From positions 1 to 18,869 of the forward strand of contig JAEZVV010000081.1 of assembly GCA_023443095.1 (NCBI GenBank): a stretch of DNA of 18,869 nt, in the 5' to 3' direction. Position numbers and translations under genes: made by a program. Below the pieces are notes generated by a model that saw only the letters and a program-made list of their open reading frames with translations, was not told where the DNA came from and made no database searches. The stretch comes from Pseudomonadota bacterium. GTDB lineage: Bacteria > Pseudomonadota > Gammaproteobacteria > Burkholderiales > Burkholderiaceae_F. Shown piece after piece: positions 1-6,694 of the stretch (position 1 is its first letter; every line of letters starts with the position of its first letter).

Positions 1-291
1 GATCCGCACCTTGGGCACTTCGGCGCAGGCGCTCACCCCCAGGTCGAGCAGGGCGTTCTGCAGGTCGTGCAGCAGCTGGCGTGCCCGCGGTTCGAACTCG
101 CGGCCGACGGCGGTGAGTTCGACCGAACGCGTGGTGCGGTCGAACAGGCGCAGGCCGAGCGACTCTTCGAGCTTGTCGATGCGGCGGCTGATGGCGGGCT
201 GGGAAACGTGGATGGCGTCGGCAGCGGAGCGGAAGGACGAGCGTTCCGCAACGGCGACGAAGGCGCGCAGGTCATCGAGGCTGAAGTTCAC
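1..291 (-). CDS. LysR-type transcriptional regulator, N-terminal part (cut by window edge)
   Basis: The reverse strand encodes about 97 residues before the window ends. They begin VNFSLDDLRAFVAVAE and continue through a winged helix-turn-helix with the LysR hallmarks SFRSAADAIHVSQPAISRRI (about 20-39), LEESLGLRLFDR and LTAVGREF. This is the DNA-binding domain of a LysR-type regulator; the effector-binding domain lies outside the window. The GTG at 291-289 is chosen because it places the LysR N-terminus correctly. No Shine-Dalgarno is visible, but a TACAGT hexamer sits six bases upstream, suggesting a leaderless start. The gene follows the flavocytochrome operon in the same direction, separated by a strong hairpin. 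LysR regulators usually control neighbouring genes, and a matching dyad lies in front of the cytochrome gene (3157-3179), so control of that operon is a reasonable inference. The family call is secure; the target is not proven. Confidence 0.93.
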   Translation of the reverse strand, partial: MNFSLDDLRAFVAVAERSSFRSAADAIHVSQPAISRRIDKLEESLGLRLFDRTTRSVELTAVGREFEPRARQLLHDLQNALLDLGVSACAEVPKVRI

Positions 292-297
292 CGCACG

Positions 298-303
298 ACT
301 GTA
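298..303 (-). promoter_or_regulatory. Candidate -10 element for a leaderless lysR transcript
   Basis: TACAGT on the minus strand ends exactly six bases before the lysR GTG start, so transcription would begin at or next to the start codon. No convincing -35 element is seen. The same spacing recurs at pdxH, tcdA and the epimerase gene, which is the main support. Confidence 0.4.
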
Positions 304-381
304 GGGACAGGTTCTGGCCGTCCGCTTGATCTGCCGCAGCGGCGGCGCTCGGCTCGGCGTTAACCGCGGTCGGGTCGAACC

Positions 382-404
382 GGGGGCCGGCGCAGCCGGC
401 CCCC
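382..404 (-). terminator. Strong GC hairpin after the binding-protein gene
   Basis: A perfect 10-bp stem (382-391 with 395-404, three-base loop) begins 8 bases after the stop codon of the ModA-like gene. On the minus strand no T-run follows, so it may be an incomplete terminator, an mRNA 3'-end stabiliser, or an attenuator that lowers read-through into lysR. Confidence 0.6.
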
Positions 405-411
405 GTCGGGC

Positions 412-1203
412 TTATTTCGTCGTGAGCGGCTCGAGGCCGGTCTTGCTGATGATGGGGGCGGCGGCCGGCGACTTGAAGAAGCGGATCAGGTCCTGCGCGG
501 CTTCCGGGTTCTTGGCGTTCGTCGCGATGCCGGCCGAGAAGGTCGTGACCTTCTGCACTTCGGGCGGCAGCACGCCGACGAAGTCGGTGCCGGGAATCGG
601 CAGCAGCTCGCTCACCTGCTGAAAGCCGATCTCGGCGTCGCCGCGGGCGACCACGGTGCCGACGCGGATGCTGACGACGCGCTGGCTCTTGTCCTTGACC
701 TGGTCGAGAACGCCCAGCTTTTGATAGAGCTCGTTGGCGATGTAGGTGCCGCTGGCGCTGGCCGAATACGCGATCGACTTGGCATCGAGCAGGGTGCGCT
801 TGAGCGCCTCGACGCTCGAGATGTCGGGCTTGGGCGCGCCGGCGCGCACCGACATGCCGATCTTGGAGTCGACCAGGTCGACCCGGCTGCCGGCGCGGAC
901 CTGGCCTTTGGCGATCAGCTTGTCGAGCGCAGGAGCGGCCAGGATCACGATGTCGACCGGTTCGCCGCGGTCGAGCCGGCTCGGGATCGAGTCCGGCGCG
1001 CCGCCTTGCGAGGCGCCGTAGGCGCTGGCGACGGTATTGCCGGTGGCGCGCTCGTATTCGGGGACGAGCTGCTTGTAGGCGGCGGTGAAACCGCCCGAGG
1101 TCATCACCCTGATTTCGGTGGCGCTGGTCACGCCGGCGAACAGGAGCGCGCCGGTGGCGACGGCAAGCGTCTTCAGGAGAAAGCGGCGGGAAATCGATTG
1201 CAT
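412..1203 (-). CDS. ModA-like periplasmic substrate-binding protein (orphan)
   Basis: This 263-residue protein has a signal peptide with a twin-arginine-like stretch (SRRFLLK, residues 5-11), a hydrophobic core and a likely cleavage site near residue 28. The mature part has the order of the ModA-type periplasmic binding fold (family SBP_bac_11, COG0725): IRVMTSGGFTAAY near the start, DIVILAAPALDKLIAKGQV near 85-103, and the SASASGTYIANELYQKLGV segment past the middle. Members bind molybdate-like oxyanions or small organic acids. No ModB or ModC partner lies in the window. The gene is instead the third in line after a tetrahaem cytochrome and a periplasmic flavin reductase, 35 bases downstream of the latter. 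AAGGAATCC before the ATG is a good ribosome binding site. The protein may deliver substrate to the reductase or serve a sensor; molybdate transport is possible but unsupported by context. Confidence 0.8.
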   Translation of the reverse strand: MQSISRRFLLKTLAVATGALLFAGVTSATEIRVMTSGGFTAAYKQLVPEYERATGNTVASAYGASQGGAPDSIPSRLDRGEPVDIVILAAPALDKLIAKGQVRAGSRVDLVDSKIGMSVRAGAPKPDISSVEALKRTLLDAKSIAYSASASGTYIANELYQKLGVLDQVKDKSQRVVSIRVGTVVARGDAEIGFQQVSELLPIPGTDFVGVLPPEVQKVTTFSAGIATNAKNPEAAQDLIRFFKSPAAAPIISKTGLEPLTTK

Positions 1204-1238
1204 GTTGGATTCCTTGCTGGCTGCGGGAGGGGCCGGTA

Positions 1239-2657
1239 TCAGGCCTTGATGTAGGCGACCGCTTCGCGTGCGGCGATCGGGCCGAAGGTGAAGAGGGCGG
1301 TCATCGAGTTGCCACCCAGGCGGTTCTTGCCGTGCACGCCGCTGGTGACTTCGCCGGCGGCGTACAAGCCCTTGACCACACTGCGGTCGGCACGCAATAC
1401 ACGGGTGCGCGGGTCGATGCGCACGCCGCCCATGGTGAAGTGGATGCCGGGCTGGATCTCGATCGCGTGGAAGTCGGCGGCGACCAGGGGACGCGGCATG
1501 TCGGCGCGGCCGAAATCGGCGTCCTTTTTGTCCGCCTGGTAGCGGTTGTAGGTCGCGAGGGTGGCGGCCAGACCCTGGGCGTCGACACCGATGGTCTGCG
1601 CCAGGGCCGCGGGGGTAGCCCCGGACTTGATCAGGCCGAGATGGTCGTAGCCGTCCATCATCTTCATGCTGGTGCGCACGCCGTGGTCGAACACCAGGAA
1701 GGCGGTGCCACCGGTCTGCTTGAGCACCGCGGCCGAGGCGCGGTCGCGGGTCGTGACTTCGTCGACGAAACGGCGGCCTTCGCGGTTGACGAGGATGGCG
1801 CCGGCGCCGCGCACGGTTTCGCTGATCAGGGTCTTGGAGCCGACCGCCTGGGTCGGGTGGATCTGGATCAGGTCGAGGTCGTAGACGTCGCCGCCCAGGC
1901 CTTGCACCAGTTCCTGGCCGTCGCCGGTGGTGCCGGGCTGGCCGGTGCTGGTGAACTTGGCGAAATCGGGGCGGTACTTGGCGACGCGTTCGGCGTTGCT
2001 GCCGTAGCCGCCGCTGGCAATGATCACGGCCTTGGCGGCGATCGTGTAAGGCACGCCGCGGGCGTCTTTGACCACCACGCCGGTGGCGGCGCCGTCGTTG
2101 CCCTTGACCAGTTCGACCACGCGCGAGCGGGTGCGTACCGTGATGCCGCGCTTGAGCGCCGCGGCATACAACACGCGGGTGACGTAGGGGCCGAAGGCAT
2201 GGCCGCCGGCGGGCTGGTGGGTGCGCACCGCGCTCGCGCCGCCGCTGCGCTTGAGGTTGGGGAACTCGCCGCCGATCGCGGTGAGCCAGTCGACCGCGTC
2301 GGACGAGCCGCGGGTCATGATCTCGACCAGGGCGGGGTCGTTGTGGTCGCGGCCGCCCTTCATGGTGTCGGCGTACATCGAGCGCCAGTCGTCCTTGACG
2401 TCTTTCTTGCTCTGCAGCTTGGTGCCGGCGGCGTTCATCCCGCCCGCGGCGAGCTGCGTATTGCCGCCGATCACCGGCATCTTCTCGAGCACGATCACCT
2501 TCGCGCCGAGGTCGGCCGCGGTCACCGCCGCGGCCAGGCCGGCGCCGCCGGCGCCCACCACCACGATGTCGCAGCTTTCATGCCGCGCCGCGGCCTGGCC
2601 CAGCGCCGGCAGCAGCATGGCCGACGAGCCCACGATCAAAAAGTTTCTTCTCTGCAT
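1239..2657 (-). CDS. Flavocytochrome c flavoprotein subunit (fumarate/methacrylate reductase-like), Tat-exported
   Basis: The 472-residue protein begins MQRRNFLIVGSSAMLLPALG, a twin-arginine signal (RRNFL) implying export with FAD already bound. The dinucleotide-binding GAGGAG is at 35-40. Residues matching the Shewanella FccA active site are all present: H267 (IHPT), E280 and R283 (SETVRG), R304 (TTRD), H406 (HFTMGG) and R446 (NRLGG). The proton-delivery and hydride-transfer machinery is therefore intact, and the enzyme should reduce a C=C bond. Two substrate-pocket positions differ from FccA as I recall it: L277 for Met375 and S279 for Thr377. There is no haem or FMN domain in this chain; the haems are on the cytochrome encoded 11 bases upstream, as in two-component methacrylate reductases. 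The start at 2657 is set by the Tat signal and by GAAGGAAAGCG before the ATG; longer open frames upstream only re-read the cytochrome gene. The substrate is not known. Confidence 0.92.
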   Translation of the reverse strand: MQRRNFLIVGSSAMLLPALGQAAARHESCDIVVVGAGGAGLAAAVTAADLGAKVIVLEKMPVIGGNTQLAAGGMNAAGTKLQSKKDVKDDWRSMYADTMKGGRDHNDPALVEIMTRGSSDAVDWLTAIGGEFPNLKRSGGASAVRTHQPAGGHAFGPYVTRVLYAAALKRGITVRTRSRVVELVKGNDGAATGVVVKDARGVPYTIAAKAVIIASGGYGSNAERVAKYRPDFAKFTSTGQPGTTGDGQELVQGLGGDVYDLDLIQIHPTQAVGSKTLISETVRGAGAILVNREGRRFVDEVTTRDRASAAVLKQTGGTAFLVFDHGVRTSMKMMDGYDHLGLIKSGATPAALAQTIGVDAQGLAATLATYNRYQADKKDADFGRADMPRPLVAADFHAIEIQPGIHFTMGGVRIDPRTRVLRADRSVVKGLYAAGEVTSGVHGKNRLGGNSMTALFTFGPIAAREAVAYIKA

Positions 2658-2668
2658 TTCGCTTTCCT

Positions 2669-3061
2669 TCACTTCTTGGCCTGGCCGGGCATCGGCATGT
2701 TGAACGAGTGGCATTGCAGGCAATACGACTCGCCTTTCTTGTGGCCGGTGTGGCAGGTCAGGCAGTCGATCTGGGCCAGATGAGAGTCGTGCGGGTTGAT
2801 GTATTGGTTGGCGAGTTTGGGGCGGGTGATCTCGGCCAGCTTCTTCATGTCGCCGTGGCAGCTGATGCAGGCCTGGTTGGTCTCGGCCAGGCTTTGCTCG
2901 GCCGGCAAGGCCGTCGGGGTCGAGTTGCTGTGGCAGGCCGCGCAAGCGATCTGGCGCTGGCCATGGGCGGAGGCAAGGTCGGCCGCGGCCGGCGCGGCCT
3001 GGGCGGTGAATGCCGCCAGGCCGAAAGCAAGCGCGGCGAGGCGGGTGGTCAGGGAGTTCAT
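2669..3061 (-). CDS. Periplasmic tetrahaem cytochrome c, electron donor to the flavoprotein
   Basis: The 130-residue protein has a Sec signal peptide (cleavage after about residue 22) and four haem-attachment motifs: CAACH (40-44), CISCH (65-69), CLTCH (100-104) and CLQCH (114-118). Apart from the four motif histidines there are exactly four others (H33, H91, H94, H107), just enough for bis-histidine ligation of all four haems. This fits the small tetrahaem cytochrome / flavocytochrome c3 haem-domain family. In Shewanella FccA this domain is fused to the flavoprotein; here it is a separate gene 11 bases upstream of it, so the two should be co-translated and work as a complex in the periplasm. 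Electrons probably come from the quinone pool through a CymA/NapC-type protein not present in the window. The start at 3061 is chosen for the signal peptide; its ribosome binding site is weak. A longer open frame upstream (to 3178) lacks any signal sequence. Confidence 0.93.
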   Translation of the reverse strand: MNSLTTRLAALAFGLAAFTAQAAPAAADLASAHGQRQIACAACHSNSTPTALPAEQSLAETNQACISCHGDMKKLAEITRPKLANQYINPHDSHLAQIDCLTCHTGHKKGESYCLQCHSFNMPMPGQAKK

Positions 3062-3110
3062 GGGTCGCCGTGTTTCGCGCCGGGTTCGGCGCTGGGTGGA
3101 TGACGGCGTC

Positions 3111-3179
3111 ATTGTTGGAATCCGGCCGCGCGCGCGGAAGTGAGTTCTTTGCAAGGATTGATGCGGCGGAGCGATCAAT
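3111..3179 (-). promoter_or_regulatory. Predicted LysR-type operator and promoter of the cytochrome-reductase operon
   Basis: A perfect dyad ATTGAT-N11-ATCAAT occupies 3157-3179, which is the T-N11-A form of a LysR-type binding box. Downstream on the minus strand AACAAT (3116-3111) could serve as -10, with transcription starting near 3104. The dyad centre (3168) then lies about 64 bases upstream of the start, the usual place for a LysR activator site. The -35 region is poor, as expected for an activator-dependent promoter. The dyad is seen directly; its use by the lysR product is inferred. Confidence 0.6.
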
Positions 3180-3282
3180 CGATCGGGCGGATGCCCGGCA
3201 AGCGAGAGTTGGCGCGGCTCGGCGGGAACCGGCGAGCGTTCCGTCGATCGCCCGCCGAGGCGAATTCAGGCGGGAAAACGTG

Positions 3283-3314
3283 GCGGGAAAATGTCGGCGC
3301 GCGTGATGCGCGCC
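3283..3314 (-). terminator. Intrinsic terminator of the two-component operon
   Basis: A 7-bp GC stem (3296-3302 with 3308-3314, five-base loop) lies 18 bases after the histidine kinase stop. On the minus strand it is followed by ACATTTTCCCGCC, giving a short T-tract. The T-tract is part of a direct repeat (GGCGGGAAAA at 3269-3278 and 3282-3291 on the plus strand). Confidence 0.6.
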
Positions 3315-3332
3315 TGCCGAAGAGCGGCGGTA

Positions 3333-5246
3333 TCAGTCGCCGATCGACAGCTGCAGGGCGCGCGTGCTGGGGCCGCGCGGCAGGGGTTCGACGCGGTAGC
3401 GCAGCGCCACCACGGTGCCGCCCGAAGCCAGCGAGTCGACGCTGAAGGTGGCACCGATGCGGCCGGCGCGAGTGCGCATATTGGCCAGGCCGCGGCCGCG
3501 CGGACTGTCGGGCGGAAGGCCGCGACCGTTGTCGGCGACGCGGATCGCCAGCCACTGGGTGAGGCCGTCGTGTTCGACGGCGAGCGTCACGCGCACGATG
3601 CTGGCGTGGCTGTGTTTGATTGCATTGGTCAGCGCCTCCTGCACCACGCGCAGGATGGGGAGCACGGCTTCGGAGACGATCTCGAGTTCGACCGGAAGGT
3701 CGCGCGCGTCCCACTGCAGTTCGATGCCGGCGGCTTTCAGGCGCGGGTCCATGCGGAAGCGCAGATTGCCGAGTGCGGCGAGCAGGTCGGCGTCTTCGGT
3801 GGCGAGGGTGTCGATCGCCAGCCGCATGTCGTCGATCGATTCGCGCAGGACCTGGGCCACTTCTTCCTTGGTGATCGCGCCGCGTTCGACCAGCATCAGC
3901 GACGACAGGAGCTGCGAGCCGAGGCCGTCGTGCATGTCCTGCATGATGCGCTGGCGCTCGTGGGCGCCGGCCTTGATCCGCTCGGACTCGCGCACTCGCT
4001 CGAAGTTGCGCTTCAAGAGCCGTTCGCGCTCCTCGATCCGGCTCTCGAGTTCGTGATTGATGCGCTCGACATCGGCGAGCGAGGTGACGAAGCGGTCGAT
4101 CAAGGCGGCCGCCACGGCAAAGAGCAGGATCGGTACGGCGATGTTGAGCAGCGGCGGTTGGTCGTAAGGCAGGAGGCCGATGTTGACCAGATAATCGTGC
4201 AGGGCGGCGACCAGGGCGAGCAGAACCGCCACGGCAATCGCCTTGACCAGGGCACTGCCCCGGCGGAAGGCGGTCCCGACCGCGATCGCCACGGCCAGGC
4301 TGACGATGCCCAGCATCACCCCCTGCCAGACCGCTCCCGCCGTTTGTTCGAGCCGGTCGCCGCCGAGCCAGTAGATGAAGGGGCCGGCAGCGGCGGTCGC
4401 CACGATGGCCGCCTCGATCCAGGGGCGGCGATGCTCGGACCAGCGCAGCGCGGCGATTGCTCCCATCGCGACAAAACCCGCGGTGCCGACGTAATACGCG
4501 CTTCGGGTCCAGACCAGCAGCGACTGCGGCACGGCTTCGAAGGCGAAATCGGCGTTGCGCAGGACCCAGAACGCGGCCGCGAGGCCGAGCAGACCGTAGA
4601 CGGTTTCGTTGCGGCGCCGCCACCAGAGCGCGGCAAAGCCGAGCGCCACCAGCACCACCAGCAGCGAGGCGATCCAGCGCAGCGTGTGGTTGAGGAAATA
4701 GTCGTGGGTGTAATGCCGCAGCAGCTCGTCGCTGGGGCCGATCTCGAGCGGAGCGAGACCGTGCACCCCGGCGCGGAAGTGGGTGTGGATCAGGATCTCG
4801 TTGTGGCCGGCGCGCAGGAACTCGGGCGGCAGGTGGATCAGGTGCGGGCGACGCCAGCGCACGTGGGTGCTGGAGCTGTCCTGCGGCAGTTCGGCCACAG
4901 GGTGGCCGTTGAGGCTGATAGCCCCTCCGGTGGGCAGGCGCGGCACCAGCAGCGACCAGGCCTCACGCGGCGCCTGCGGCAGGTCGAATCCCAGCCTCAG
5001 CCAGCGGCCACGCGGCGTTTCGGCCGACGTTGTCCAGCGCAGCGGCAGCGTGTGCGATTGCCATTGCGCGGCAGCGGGGGGGCCGGCCTGGCGTTCGCCA
5101 TCGGCCAGTTCAGCCCGGTCGAGCGTGATGGCAGCCAGCGCAGGGCCGAGCGCCAGCCACAGCAGAAAAGCGAGCAGCGCGCGCAGCTCACGCGTCGGGC
5201 GCCGGAGGGGGCGCGACCTTGCGGCCGCGCGCAAGAAGCTCGCCAT
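3333..5246 (-). CDS. Sensor histidine kinase, 7TMR-DISM-like with HisKA_3 core
   Basis: This 637-residue kinase has an N-terminal hydrophobic segment (about 21-40), then an extracytoplasmic domain of about 145 residues with jelly-roll features (GGAISLNGHPV at 107-117, AGHNEILIHTHF at 146-157) like galactose-binding-type folds. A bundle of about seven membrane helices follows (about 189-386), then a charged coiled coil (390-430). The HisKA_3 dimerisation domain has its phospho-acceptor in DMHDG (H439). The ATPase domain has the N box around N541, DNGRG (572-576) and GRGLANM (584-590). The layout matches 7TMR-DISM receptors that sense small ligands outside the membrane, joined to a NarX/DegS-type kinase. 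It starts 10 bases after the stop of its response regulator, so the two are one operon. It lies just upstream of the cytochrome-reductase operon and may respond to its substrate. The ligand is unknown. Confidence 0.9.
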   Translation of the reverse strand: MASFLRAAARSRPLRRPTRELRALLAFLLWLALGPALAAITLDRAELADGERQAGPPAAAQWQSHTLPLRWTTSAETPRGRWLRLGFDLPQAPREAWSLLVPRLPTGGAISLNGHPVAELPQDSSSTHVRWRRPHLIHLPPEFLRAGHNEILIHTHFRAGVHGLAPLEIGPSDELLRHYTHDYFLNHTLRWIASLLVVLVALGFAALWWRRRNETVYGLLGLAAAFWVLRNADFAFEAVPQSLLVWTRSAYYVGTAGFVAMGAIAALRWSEHRRPWIEAAIVATAAAGPFIYWLGGDRLEQTAGAVWQGVMLGIVSLAVAIAVGTAFRRGSALVKAIAVAVLLALVAALHDYLVNIGLLPYDQPPLLNIAVPILLFAVAAALIDRFVTSLADVERINHELESRIEERERLLKRNFERVRESERIKAGAHERQRIMQDMHDGLGSQLLSSLMLVERGAITKEEVAQVLRESIDDMRLAIDTLATEDADLLAALGNLRFRMDPRLKAAGIELQWDARDLPVELEIVSEAVLPILRVVQEALTNAIKHSHASIVRVTLAVEHDGLTQWLAIRVADNGRGLPPDSPRGRGLANMRTRAGRIGATFSVDSLASGGTVVALRYRVEPLPRGPSTRALQLSIGD

Positions 5247-5256
5247 GGGGCCCGCT

Positions 5257-5928
5257 TTACGCGCGCAAAAGCCCCATCTGCCCGGCCTCGTAGACGGCTT
5301 CGCCGCGCGAATGCACCTGCAGTTTGCGGTAGATCTTCTTGATGTGAGCGGTCACGGTGTGCGGCGAGATGCTGAGGATGTCGCCGATCTCGTTGAAGCT
5401 CATGCCCTTGGCGAGCAGCTGAAGGATCTCGGTTTCGCGAGCCGACAGCGGGTTCGGTTCGGTCGGCGTGTTCGAGCGCGTGACTTGCGGGCTCATCCGG
5501 TTGCGGATCGCTCGCAGCACGCTGCGCGCCACCACCGGGCTGACCGGGCTGCCGCCGGCGCGCAGCAGGCGGATGCACGAGATCACGTCGGCCGGGGTCG
5601 AGTCCTTCAGGATGTAGCCGGTGGCGCCGGCTTCGATCGAACTGACTACGTGTTGTTCGTCGCCGAACACGGTCACGACCATGATGTCGACGTCGGGCCG
5701 TCGCGCCGAGACCTGGCGGATCAGGTCGATGCCGGAACCGTCGGGCAGGCCGAGGTCGATCAGCATCACGTCGAACTGCTCACGCTCGATCAGGGCGGCG
5801 GCGTCGCGCTTGTTGGCGGCGCTGCCGGCCAGCCGCATGCTGGGCTCGTCGTCGATGATGTTTTCGAAGCGGCGGCGGAACTCCGGCTCGTCCTCGATCA
5901 CGATGATGGAAAGTTGGGCTTCACTCAT
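5257..5928 (-). CDS. NarL/FixJ-type response regulator
   Basis: The 223-residue protein has a receiver domain with the acidic pair in VIEDE (D13), the phospho-acceptor D58 (VMLID) and K108 (YILKD), followed by a LuxR-type helix-turn-helix (about 161-203, LSARETEILQLLAKGMSFNE and then ISPHTVTAHIKKIYRKL). It is the partner of the histidine kinase encoded directly downstream. The ATG at 5928 is preferred over an in-frame GTG at 5961: the ATG has GAGGA at a suitable distance, and the best -10 element (TATTAT, 5969-5964) would start transcription near 5957, inside the longer version. The regulated genes are not shown by the sequence, but the adjacent reductase operon is the obvious candidate. Confidence 0.94.
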   Translation of the reverse strand: MSEAQLSIIVIEDEPEFRRRFENIIDDEPSMRLAGSAANKRDAAALIEREQFDVMLIDLGLPDGSGIDLIRQVSARRPDVDIMVVTVFGDEQHVVSSIEAGATGYILKDSTPADVISCIRLLRAGGSPVSPVVARSVLRAIRNRMSPQVTRSNTPTEPNPLSARETEILQLLAKGMSFNEIGDILSISPHTVTAHIKKIYRKLQVHSRGEAVYEAGQMGLLRA

Positions 5929-5963
5929 TACAGGATCCTCGACCCCACGGGGCTCGGGCACGA

Positions 5964-5969
5964 ATAATA
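5964..5969 (-). promoter_or_regulatory. Predicted -10 element for the two-component operon
   Basis: TATTAT on the minus strand matches the -10 consensus at five of six positions and lies 36 bases before the response regulator ATG. The matching -35 region is weak (TTATGG at 16-base spacing). Confidence 0.45.
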
Positions 5970-6018
5970 GTGGCCCGCCTTCATTCCATAACCTGGAAAA
6001 GACCCGGGAAAGTCTGTT

Positions 6019-6651
6019 TCAGGGTGCCAAACGTGCGCGATGCCAATTGGCTGAGTCCAGGGTATACGCGAGCCGGTCGTGCAGGCGCGAAGGGCGGCCC
6101 TGCCAGAACTCGATCCGCTCGGGGATCACCCGGTAGCCGCCCCAGTGCGGCGGCCGGGCGGGGTTGAGGCCGTGACGCAGGCCCATCTCGGTGGCGCGGG
6201 CAAGCAGCCAGGTCTTGCCGCTGATCGGCTGGCTCTGCGGACTGGCCCAGGCGCCCAGGCGGCTCGGCAGCGGCCGGCTGCGGAAATACTCGTCGCTGTC
6301 GGCTTCGCTCACGCGTTCGACCCGGCCGTTGATCTCGACCTGGCGTTCGAGTTCCGGCCAAAAAAACAACAGTGCGGCACGCGGATTGGCGGCAAGGTCC
6401 AGACCCTTGCGGCTCTCGTAGTTCGTATAAAAGACGAAACCGCGTTCGTCGAAGTCCTTGATCAGCACGGTGCGGGCGCTGGGCCGGCCGTCGGCGTCGG
6501 CAGTGGCGAGCGTCATCGCATTGGCTTCGAGCACTTCGGACTTGAGCGCTTCGTCCCACCAGCGGGCGAACTGGCGGATGGGATCGGGGTCGGACTGCGC
6601 TTCGTCGAGCGCGCCACGCTTGTAGTCGGTGCGGATGTCGGCAATTTTCAT
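6019..6651 (-). CDS. pdxH: Pyridoxamine 5'-phosphate oxidase
   Basis: The 210-residue protein catalyses the FMN- and O2-dependent oxidation of pyridoxine or pyridoxamine 5'-phosphate to pyridoxal 5'-phosphate in the cytoplasm. The sequence shows the family layout: the N-terminal substrate-lid stretch (DPIRQFARWWDEAL), the FMN-binding block (SARTVLIKDFDERG followed by FVFYTNYESRKG, about 58-83), the RQVEINGRVERVS strand, and the C-terminal signature GYRVIPERIEFWQGRPSRLH ending in WHRARLAP. Its length is close to that of E. coli PdxH (218). The gene lies 43 bases downstream of the ChaC-like gene. No Shine-Dalgarno is seen, but TAGACT lies exactly six bases before the ATG, so it may have its own leaderless transcript. 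Confidence 0.97.
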   Translation of the reverse strand: MKIADIRTDYKRGALDEAQSDPDPIRQFARWWDEALKSEVLEANAMTLATADADGRPSARTVLIKDFDERGFVFYTNYESRKGLDLAANPRAALLFFWPELERQVEINGRVERVSEADSDEYFRSRPLPSRLGAWASPQSQPISGKTWLLARATEMGLRHGLNPARPPHWGGYRVIPERIEFWQGRPSRLHDRLAYTLDSANWHRARLAP

Positions 6652-6657
6652 GGGCCG

Positions 6658-6663
6658 AGTCTA
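6658..6663 (-). promoter_or_regulatory. Candidate -10 element for a leaderless pdxH transcript
   Basis: TAGACT on the minus strand is followed by six bases and then the pdxH ATG. No Shine-Dalgarno lies between. The -35 region is not recognisable. Confidence 0.4.
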
Positions 6664-6694
6664 GTGCGGCGAGGGTTGCCGCTTCTGCGGGGCA

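Noticed and set aside
2658..2945. N-terminal extension of the flavoprotein
   Set aside because: The open frame continues upstream but only re-reads the cytochrome gene in another phase. The Tat signal and ribosome binding site set the start at 2657.
3157..3179. FNR-type site before the cytochrome gene (TTGAT and ATCAA half-sites)
   Set aside because: The half-sites are 11 or more bases apart rather than four, which fits a LysR box and not an FNR site.
3175..4623. Long minus-strand frame shifted within the histidine kinase gene
   Set aside because: The translation is arginine/proline-rich and has no recognisable domain. The in-phase kinase frame explains the region.
3291..5342. Very long open frame on the plus strand opposite the histidine kinase (and a similar one at 1332-2783 opposite the flavoprotein)
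   Set aside because: These are shadows of GC-rich genes read on the other strand. Their translations are low-complexity and match no family, while the minus-strand frames hold complete domains.
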